In this document: positions 1-10,600 of the stretch, in pieces
Layout: every line of letters begins with the position of its first letter
How positions within the stretch are numbered: the first letter of the stretch is position 1
DNA from: Elysia marginata
Lineage: Eukaryota > Mollusca > Gastropoda > Plakobranchidae
Direction: 5' to 3'
Assembly: GCA_019649035.1 (NCBI GenBank)
Contig: BMAT01007428.1
Location: 320,366 to 356,084 of the forward strand
DNA length: 35,719 bases
Notes under the pieces: model-generated
What the model saw: the letters and a program-made list of their open reading frames with translations, nothing else
Database searches by the model: none
What the model was told of the DNA's origin: nothing
Position numbers and translations under genes: made by a program

Positions 1-343
1 TTATGTTAAGAAAGTTTAGAGTTATTGAAAAACATCAAGCAAAATATTTGTTTTCTTCAAAACATTCTAAAATGCTCATAAATTTATTTAGAAAATGGAT
101 CATGCTTCCACCCCAAATATAGTAACTTAGAGAAAGTACCAAAAGTATCAGGATAAGTAACATTGAGTAAGAAAAATATTGTTTCACTTAGACTTGATTA
201 TCTATTCTATCCCATAAAGCATTAATACATGTATTAGCTCACAATTATACAAAAACAGACGATTAGTTTTTTTAGATCACTGTTGATCTAAGTACCCATG
301 CCATTCCTGCAACACTTATATTCCTTTACACAGTCTTCCCCAG

Positions 344-498
344 CTATTATAACAACATTAGCAGCTTGGAGGAGCTGACACGCCTTAAGCACAACCCAAA
401 CCTCCAGGAAATAGACCTTAGACTGAACCCAGTCACTAGAAATGAACCAGATTACAGACTTTACCTTATTCACATGCTGCCAAACTTGCGCAAGCTTG
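344..498 (+). CDS. CEP72: CEP72-like exon 1 in window: last leucine-rich repeat
   Basis: The acceptor is the CCCCAG ending at 343 and the donor is G|GTGAGG after 498. Reading TAT TAT AAC AAC ATT gives NISSLEELTRL, then LQEIDLRLNPVTRNEPDYRL, then HMLPNLRKL. The DLRLNPV...DYRL pattern is the LRR and LRR-cap signature of CEP72. The exon starts with the third base of a codon, so at least one coding exon lies further left. A second possible acceptor at 331-333 would add 10 bases and break the expected phase less neatly. Confidence 0.85.
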
Positions 499-1564
499 GT
501 GAGGAGCTAATTAATTTTTGTCATTTCTTAATTTTTTGGGGGGGTTAGGAGAATGATTTTTCTAGATTGTGCTCTTTTGCATATATAGACTATTTTGTGC
601 TTTAAAGCAGTTGCAGTTTTTTAAAATCCAACCAGGATTTACAAATAATGAATCAATATGAAATTTTTATAAGTCATACTATTTTACACAGCAGTCTGAA
701 TAGATTTATTCTGAAACCTCCAAAATGAAACCAGGGCAATTAATTAATTTAGGTTATGAATCTATGCCTGAAGCCTCATCTAAAAAACAAAGAATAAATG
801 CAAGATATATTTCAATGAAATCTTGAAGCCATTTTTTTTTTCAGTTGAATTTATCAAGGATAGATTCATGTTTTTAGAATGGAAGGTTTAAAAATGTGGA
901 TTCTATGATTAATTAGATAGTTGGTGCAAGTAAGATGACAATGTCTTGTCACAAACTAAAGCAACTGATTATGTGGATACTTCAAATCTTTATAAGAACC
1001 TCAATGGGCATTTTTATTGCCTAAAATGTGTACATTCAATAAACTTTCTCATTATTTTTAACTATGTTAGCCATTTTCAAACACTCTTTCAACAGTCTGT
1101 ATAGTATCTTTGAAATGCTTATTCTTAAAGTAAATCTTTTCAAAGTGTGTCTTCCACTTCATGGTTGAATTACTCACTTTGTTTATCCGGTGACCTCCCA
1201 TTTTTTTTCAACAAATAATAGATGACAGAGGTGTCAGAGACAGGGAGCGCCAAGCTGCCCTTACTCATTTCAGCTCTAGTCAAGCAGCTGAGATGTCTGT
1301 TGCATCCTCAACAAGCGTCAGTGCCAAATCAACAACAGCAACCTCTGCCAAAGGTCAACCATCTGGTCAGAGCACAAGTATGACCAGCACAGGCACAAGT
1401 AATAGCAGTCGCTCCAGACAGGAAATGATGGCAAAATTGATGAAGGGGCCTTCAAGTATGGCACTACTTCGTTGCAAAACCACGATTTCTGATTGAATCC
1501 TCCCTTTTTCCTCCTGTATATTTTTCTATATTGTTCATGGTTTTTATTTCCTTGAAAGTTTTTT

Positions 1565-1612
<48 letters not shown>

Positions 1613-4600
1613 AATATATGCACCGTTTAAACAAAGAATGAATAGTTAAATTTACCTATTTAGGAACAGTCTTTTGCATCGTTTTGAAGACAACAGCAAG
1701 ATAAAGTTTTACTATTTTATCTTTATTTTATTATTAACTTTTTCAATGACATTTTTATAACTTTGCCTAAATCAAGAATTATTGGATATTGTATTCTAGT
1801 TTTGGTAGACGATGATGTAGCAGTTATTGATGCCCTTGAGAAGAATGAATTAGACTATGGCAAGACACGCTCACTAACTGGGTCATCAGCAAAAGAAGAT
1901 AAAGCAGAGGATTATTCTTTGGATGGTAAGTGTAGTAGTCCAAAGTTAGGGTGGTTGTCATTTCATTTTAACAAAATAAGACACAAATACTTTGATTCTT
2001 GAATCTTTTATGTCCTACAGAATCATGACTTATCAAGCTACCTGTTGGTATAGCAAAAACTTTGTTGAAAACTTGTCAACCTTGAATTTTTTAAACAGTT
2101 TTGCATTTTGTGTACATATAATATTCTATGCATTTTAGGAGAACTTAGAGCATTCTGTAGTACTACAGAATATTTTAAGGGTTCTTTCAACATTGAAGCT
2201 ATATGACTGATGCTGTTATTACAAATTAGAAAGTGAAAAGCTTCCTATAAGGTTTTTACTAAAAGCAGAGGTTTATGCACTTAATTTATATGATCCACAT
2301 TACATTCTAAAGCAGTAAAAGTCTTGCAAGTATTAACCCATTTTAAATTTAATAAGAGAAAGGGGCTAGGGAGGGATATACCTGTAAACCAGCTGTATAT
2401 TGGTGTCAGTTTGTGCTATACATAAATAGGAGAAAACAAAGGAAACTCAAATTGGAATAATACTTTACCTTAAAGTAATGTAAATTTGGTATTTGTCTAA
2501 GGGTTTGATCAAAATAAATTAGACAGTGTTGCAATAAATCTAGTTAGTTTATATAGAATGTTTTCGTACTACATGCAACTTAATCTGGTTGCAACTCCAA
2601 AATTTGATTTGACAAAATTTTTACACAGCTAAAGTATTGCGATCTTACTTAGTGTCAGAGTGTATTGGTTGCGAAGTAGTTGGTCAGGTCTTTACAAATT
2701 TATGTCTTTTGTCAATGAAGCGTTAGGACCTAATACTTTGAGGACTTCTATCTGTTATGTAGAGTTCCAGATCTTGAACGTGAATCTTCTTGAAATCATT
2801 TAAGTAACTTTTAGATTATTTGTGATGATTATTAAAAAAATATCTTTGATTCGCGTTCTGTATGTTAGTATATTTAAAGAAGATAAACATTTAGTAGTTT
2901 GCAGTACCTTGCATCCTAGTTTTATAAAGTTCTGTTTTAAGTTGGCCCCTCTCAAATTTTTTTGCTACATGATTTGCAGTTATGTACCCAGCCACCGGCA
3001 TTAAAGTTCATATATAATAAATTTGATGCAAAAGCAGTAAGACTAGTTTTGTTAACACTAAATATCTCATTTACAGATCCATCATTTTTTATTTGAATAA
3101 ACAGGTTAAAAATAACCAAATTTGGCATTCAGCAATTGTTTTCATATTTAGTAGCTTCAAGAAGCTGAAACCAGCTATTTTTTTAAACTGATAATTTTAA
3201 TTTTCTATATTCAAACTAGTTGGACTTGACTGTCTATTGAATGTTACATTTTTTTTCTTTTCCATTTGTTTCTCTTAGCCCTGAAAATGCTTGACCAACC
3301 AAAACCAACCAAACCCAGTGAGATGAGCCTAGATGATCTTAAAGAGAATGTATGTTATTCATTTGATCTCACTAATCATAGATTTAAAGACAAAATTCAA
3401 GAGGGGAAAAGATGGATTCAAATATAATTTGTATTGCGTCAAGTATTTCAAGATCATCTGCAGACTTGTTTCAAATGTTTTGGATTCTCTAAACCATGAA
3501 AAAAAAAATTTTCAAAACAAGTAGACATTAATAAATTGATTTTTTTGTATTACTAAATGTAGCCATTATTGTTATACCTTGTAGTATTGTTTCATCATGT
3601 AGTTGTCATGTGCATTTTTTTTTATCAAGTCTCAAAATTTGATGGATTCAAGTTAATCAGTCCAACCGAGTTCTGATCAGAGTAATATTATCTTTTCTTT
3701 TTTTTATGAAATTTCTTCCCATTTCTCCAGACCAAGAGATCTGGCAAAAGAAAGACTGCCTCAGCTGTGTTGGGAGCAGGAGATCCAAGGTTTGATGAGT
3801 ACAAAGAACAATATCCCAACATCATGGCAGCCCCACTAGATAGTGTTCAGAGAATTGGAGAAAACCGAAGGTAGGCATGAACCTTTTTTTCAAACAAAGA
3901 ACAAAAAAAAAAATCAACCTTCTATAAAAGATAATACTTACTGCAGATAAAATATTATAAGAAATGTCAAGATTTTGTATACAGTGTGCAAAACCTCCTT
4001 AACCTATGGCCCATACTTTTTCCTGTTAATAAATAATATTATTTATAGAAGTGCAATTACTGACAATCAGGCTTTATTTAGATTGATTCTTATTTTTATT
4101 TGTCCTTTTTTTCTTTCTTATATTTTTGTTGCTTATGTTATTTAAATTTCTTCTTTTTTAGGCAGGATCCCAATCTTCAGTTTCCAGATGAGGTTGAAGC
4201 CAGCTCAAAATACAAAGGTCAAGGCTACTTTACTCCAAACCCAGGAGGTGACCTTAAGCGCTAGCTCATTTTTTGTCTATGTTTGTTAAAAATGAATCTT
4301 TTTAAATAAAATTTTTAATTTTGATTGCTTTAAATCATTGTGTCTTAAGATTTATGTAGTTCAAACTTAACAGTACTTTTACTTTATTTTTTGTTTTTCT
4401 ATCTTGCAACGTATAGAAAGTCATATGTCAGGTTCTAGTCTTGATATTTTGATAAGGCTATTTTGCTCAGAAAGGAGTGAGAAATTTAGAAATGCCAAGA
4501 ATTAAAAATCTGTAGATGGGAGATTTAATACTAATAATACTATAGGGTTTTCTTTTCCACATGTAGTTACTATTTATTATCTCCATTCTTTAAAGTCATC

Positions 4601-7600
4601 AATTCTGCAAAAATCTTTCTTTTTCATATTTGTATACATGGATGACTTTTTCAATTGCTACATTTTAAGAATTGGGATATTTTTTTTAAAGCCAGTAACA
4701 GTGATGATGATGGGAGACGGGATCAAACCGGCAGCAGCAACACAAGAACAGACGACGTGGAATCTCGTTTTTCTCGCAGTGACAGGACAGAATATCGCAA
4801 GACATCGGCAGACACCAACCATAATCGAGACATATCTTCTCATGATGACCTGACCATCTCACACCACTACCAGCCTAGCAGGTCTCTTTCTGCACCAGGC
4901 AGGGAGGTGATTATGATTTGATAATATGTTGGTTTTTTTTACTTAGTCTGTGAACAAGCTTTACCTCTCTACATTTCTTTGATTTTTCTTGTTATTTTTG
5001 TCTAACTTAAAAATAAGTTCTGTCTCCTTCCATGTTCTCTTTTTGTGCAGTTATTTTTTTTCCTCTAACATGTATGCTGTCTCTCTTTATACAGATTTTC
5101 TGTATTGGTGATACGTATGTTAATATATTTATATATATACATATAATATTATTATAACGAACCAGACTAAGCAGGACAGGGGAAGGGAAGGACCGTGGGC
5201 TTTAGTAGTTAAAAAATTGTCGCACCTGAAATTACGTTAGATTAGGCCTACGTCTGGCCTTGTGTAGACTTGTGTTTAACTACACACCTGTATTGGCAGT
5301 GGTAAAACGGAGAATGCACATGTATCAAAGACATAAGTCATTTATCTCTCAGACTTCAGCTAGCTCTCATTGTCATACCGATAGTTTAGTTGCAATTCTA
5401 AAACTTCACCGTTCACAGTACAATTTGTTTTTATGAGAGAACATTAATATGCTTTCTACTTTAGCTGTTACTGCTAGTGTTAACAAGAAAAAAGTGCCTT
5501 TTGTTTGAAACCAAACTTCAGATTATTGATGAAGTTAAAAGAGGTAGTCGTAAACACAGCATTGCCTCAAGTATGCAATTCAACAAATCGGTGAGAGTTC
5601 CGTGAAAATAAACTACAAGTGAATTCTACTTCATGCGCTGCAGTTGAATAAGATTAAAACCATGTGAGAGAGAGAGAGAGTATAATGTTTTACTTTATAT
5701 CAGGGCCCACATTGTGTTTTTTAAATCATTTTAGAACAACGAGACCTCAGGCCCAATGAGAATATACTGCAGGCCTTCTATTTTGTTATATCCAAGGTTC
5801 ACTGTATTACATAGTGCTGATTTATTCAATTAAGGTTCAACCTTTTTTTTCTAGAAACTCTACAGAAAAGTGCCAGAGATTGATGAAGACCAAACTCGAG
5901 AGAAAAATCTCCTCTTTTCTCTTCTTAATTTGGTTGACAGATACTGGAATGGATCAAAATCTCTGCACAAGCACCCAAAGTTTATAGGTATTTATTCTTA
6001 GTTTTTATGTCTATATCCAGTCAGTGCCACATCAGTCAATGTTGCCTTAGGCTCATGTTACAACGATGTGAGTGAGAGGCTGTAGGTCAATGTCAGACTA
6101 ACGGGCAAACTTTGTCTTCACATTCTGGGTTTTTATGGGTCTGTTCTTGTTATTACCCAGATAATAGACTTGAATCCTCGTAATTTCCAAAATGATTCAT
6201 AGGCCCCAATTAGAAAGAAAAAGAGGAATGTGAAAGCTCTTAGTATACCCATAGCTTTTAATACTTCTGTTGTTGTTAAATGTGGGTTGTACTGTACCCA
6301 CAGAACAAGCCCTGCAGTCTCTCAGCGAGTACACGCTGACAAGGATCAATCGTGATGAGACCCGAGGGCTACGCAAAATGGTTGAGCGGCTGCAAGAGGA
6401 AAATACAGCCCTGATGGCAAAAGTTGAATCTCACGCGACGGAGGCACTCACTTCAGCTGAATCAGAGCTCAAAGATGCACTGAAAAAAGCCAGACAGGAT
6501 ATGGTAAGAAGATTAGACTTATTGCTAGCCTTCCTTGTTCACTTGATTGTTAACTTTGAAGTTTGATGTCCTTATTTAATCTATCCATTTCATGAAAAGA
6601 ATTAAACTTATGACTAGGCATGTGTTGTTTGTGTGATTAACTGGATTACAAATATTTTTATTTTTGTTTTATCTTGAATCCATTCATCTCAAATACTGTT
6701 AAAAGATTAGAGTGCAAAAAAATTTTTTTATCTTAACAGAGGGTGCCACTGGAAAGAGATAAAAAAACTTTAAATGTCATTTTTTTTAACCTTTTTTAAA
6801 ATATATTTTAAAAACTCGGCTAGAATCTTGACAGTCTTCTTTTATAATGAAATTATTTTCAAAAGAATAAGATGTAAACAATCTATCAATAGAAAAAATG
6901 TCCTAGCTTTTAAGAAGCTTAAACCTCATGATTATCACTTATCATCATGTCCTCAGGAAAGCATGCACAGAGAAATTCGTCACTATGTCCAGGAGAACCG
7001 TGCCCTTCAAAAGCTTGTGGACACAAATGAATCTGCTGTGGTATTACGACAACATCACAGCGGGGCTGCATCCTCTGAAACGGCAGGTCTGTTTTTGGTG
7101 AAAAGAAGTCTTCCATTCTACCGTGGATAAACAAAATGCAGTATATCTCATATGGTTTACACTGCAGATACTGCTGTTGGTTTGTCATGGGTAGTGTTGT
7201 GGCTTAGTTTTCATGTTTCAAGCTCACCTCAAAAGGTGTTCTTACTTTTTAGGTTTACATCACACTTATGTCTTATTTTGTGAAAAAGGAGAAACTATTA
7301 TTCTAGCGAGCTGACTTTTTTGTGGTAAAATGTTAAGCATTTTTGAATGTGTTTATTGAAAGAAAGATAGAGGCAGAAAGTTAGAAAAAGATGAAGATTG
7401 GATCTGGCAGGGCAGACATAGAGAAGGAACTGTCATCATCAGCACCTCCCACCCCCTGGTAGGGTTAAGTCCACAAATCAACAGATGCCACTGATCCATA
7501 CATGAGGCAAGTTTTCCAAGTTAACGTCAGCCACATTCCATTTGCTGCCATTTCTTTCACTTCACATTCTCCAAGTCTCTCAAAAGAGAGATGTAATTTT

Positions 7601-10600
7601 GTTAATAAACTGATGTTTATGAAACAACAAGGCTTGACTGAAAAGTCTTGCTTCTTTTGCAGTATTTCCTTAATAATTAAAATGGCTGCATCAAATTTGA
7701 CAAAAATGTAATCTTATTGTTTTCCTAGTCATATGCAGCTATGACTTCACATCTATCACATATAGTCGTGTTTGACTGGAGTAAAGAACTCTTTTGAAGC
7801 AATGTGCCGTTATTGAGGAAAGGATTTCACCAGCTGATATTTAATGAATTATGACAAATGTTTTCAGTGATGCTTGTGTAGATGTTAGCACAGCAAGAGC
7901 TTGGACAAAATGATGTAGTGGTGATGACCAGGCGAAAACAAGTCTATAAGACAAATCTTGCTGTGGTTGACCCATCACTACAACATTAGCTTAAGTTATT
8001 AGAAATTCTTTGGAATGGGCGCATTGTATACGTCTCTGTTCCCTTCCCCATATGAAACTGTAACGAATATATACGTCTCCCGTCCTTTCCGCATTGGAAA
8101 TTGCAACGCATATATATATACGTCTCCGGTCACTTAAGTGTTACGGCTGGTGTGCGTAGGTGCTAAGAGAAAAATCAACTGAATTTTTGCCTGATACAGT
8201 TGAACAGCATGTTTATTGTTGGCACATTGCTGTTGAAAGAGATGATGGAAAAATTAAGATGACTTCACATAGTATACACTCTAAGCTGTCATTCCATATA
8301 TAATTTTTATCTATGCAATGATTAGTTTGGAAACTGTGTTTGAAAAGGCAGTACTTTTCAGTTACGATTCATATAACCTCTTTTTGTAATATTTCCCTTT
8401 TCTTGTTATTTTAGATGCTCCTCAGAGCCAAAGGCAGCGAGAGGCCTTGCAACAGGAGCTTGAAATGATGAGGTCAAAGGTTAGACAGTATGACCAAGTG
8501 CAAGAGCTTGCTCTCATGTTGCAAGAGAGCCACAGGTTAGTTAAGAGAACATTTGTGCTAGAATAGTGTAATGAGAAAAAGTCGTTCTGACAAATCTTTT
8601 CCCTTTATCATATAATAATCTGCTTCCAAATTTAGGTCACGCACCTTATGTAGGTCACTAGGATGCAGTTTGTTTTAAATGTAATACTAATAGAAATTAT
8701 AAGGGCTTGATTGGGAAGTTCTAAAAGGCTGTCTTGAACCAATAATTGATTAGAAAACTTCTATGTGCAAAGAGACAAGGTAATTTCCAGAAGATTGTTG
8801 TAGTAGCAACACTCCTGAAATATGGACTAAGAATTAGCAAAATGAGAGGCTTTAATTGTGCTATTGGGGTTTGCTCCTGATACTGGTATAGTGGTAAATT
8901 CAGGGCTTACAGTTACACCCTAGATCTGTGAAAATTCTTATGACAGAAATGCAAGCAGCTGATGAGAAAAAAGCAGGAAATTTTTTTATGGAAGTTTCCG
9001 AGCGTGCGCTATTCTGATTACTAAAGCCAGTCTTTCAATGTCTAGCATTAGCAAAAACGATTTTGCCACCAGTTTGTTAAGAAACTCTCTTTTTACACAG
9101 CAAACATCATGCAACACCATCCTCGTCTGAAATTTTTCCTGCTAAAACTAGAATAAAAGTCTCCATTGAATTGATCTTTCTCCTTTATTTGGTCTTTGAA
9201 ATAGAAACACAATGTGAGGTTGTAGATTTCCGATCCAAGAACTTAATTTGGCTTATATCTAGACTTGCAATGGCCACCATGACAAAATCTACATTGTTAG
9301 TAAATGTTTAGTTGTAAGCGAGTAAGGCTAAGTCAATTAATGACTAGCTACACTGTTTCTCCATGTTTAATCTAGATCTATAAAGAGATAGAATAGATCT
9401 AATCTAGATTTGAAGAGTAAGGCAACTAGATCTAAGAGTGTAAGCCTCTAGCCTGGCACTTGCTTGAAAATTAAACAGATCTTGAAAGGTCAATGAAGTG
9501 CAGCAAACACAATATGAAATATCACTGAACAGGATCGCTCTTGGCTAAAAAAGACGAAGTGCACAAGATTGCTTGGGGCTAGATCTAGATGTAATGTAAG
9601 AAAGAATTATAAAGGACTCTCGATGTTTTGAACAGTCATAGAACCATGTGTTCGTATTATCGTAAGATCACTTTATTTATGACTAGGCCTAGATCTACAG
9701 GGAGTATACAAATGCGAAAGATAAACAAGAAAAATTATCTGTAGCGTACTTTCACTTTTGCTTTTACGCCCATTGGCCATTGTGTGGACAGTTTCGAACT
9801 CATCACGAAAAAGAAATCGGGTGATGAGGTTATATATAAAATATAAACGGAAATCGACTAACGGATAAACAAAAAGAAATAATCGGTATCGCCATAGAAT
9901 TGGAAAAAGGTTTGTAATTCGCTTCCGATTTTCTGGTCGACTTTTCTCGGTTAAGTTCTTACTTTAGTAAGTTTATAATTTTTCCGACTTTTTTGTTGCT
10001 GATAGTCTGGTTGAAAAAGGAATACGAAAATCAAAAAAATCATGGGGAGAAGAAAAAATCGGAATTCCGATTAAAATCAGAAAACTTGCATCCCTGTTAT
10101 GAGCATGGGTTAAGTTGTGGATCAAATAGGCTTCAATACTATGGAATACACTTATGTCAACACCTGTAAGAAAATCTCTTTAGTTATTCAACCATAATTG
10201 GAAGTCCCATTTTGTATTTCTCAATATTTTTTTAAACACATTTTTTCAGCCCCAAAGTGTTGGCTTTATTCAGATTCCACTGTTTTTTCAAAGGGATTAT
10301 TTGTTGATCATTCTTTTAAAGAACCAATTCTTGTTTCTAAACATTAAAAAGACCCTCTTTTTTTACTTCACAAATTTTCAAACATCCTCAAGCCTCTCAA
10401 CTTGATAATACAAGAGTGCAAATCTTTGAGATTTGATCTGATTACATTTTTTGCTTTATATTTCTCAAGAAGTGTCATATTTGTTGTTTCAAAACATGCA
10501 AAACTTTAATGAAATATGTCTCTCACGCAATCTTTTAATTAAACAAGAGTGTAGCAGCTGTTGATAGAACACAAACAACTTAATATTTGCAATGATCCAT

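Larger units (their letters stand above)
4907..5854 (+). other. CEP72-like intron 7, mostly a decayed pogo/Tigger-like insertion
   Basis: The intron is 948 bases. Its left part includes an AT-rich run (about 5110-5155). From about 5140 to 5804 it looks like a decayed DNA transposon: a right end CAAGGTTCACTG followed by TA (5805-5806) and a transposase fragment at 5486-5605. A left end with CAGTGAACC is not preserved; only a weak TATAACGAA similarity remains near 5153. Confidence 0.5.

Noticed and set aside
1318-1623. 101-codon minus-strand frame with a long Arg-Glu repeat
   Set aside because: The RE repeat is the translation of the TC microsatellite, and the rest is antisense to CEP72 exon 2.
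6919-7188. 89-codon minus-strand frame
   Set aside because: Antisense to CEP72 exon 10, with no domain.
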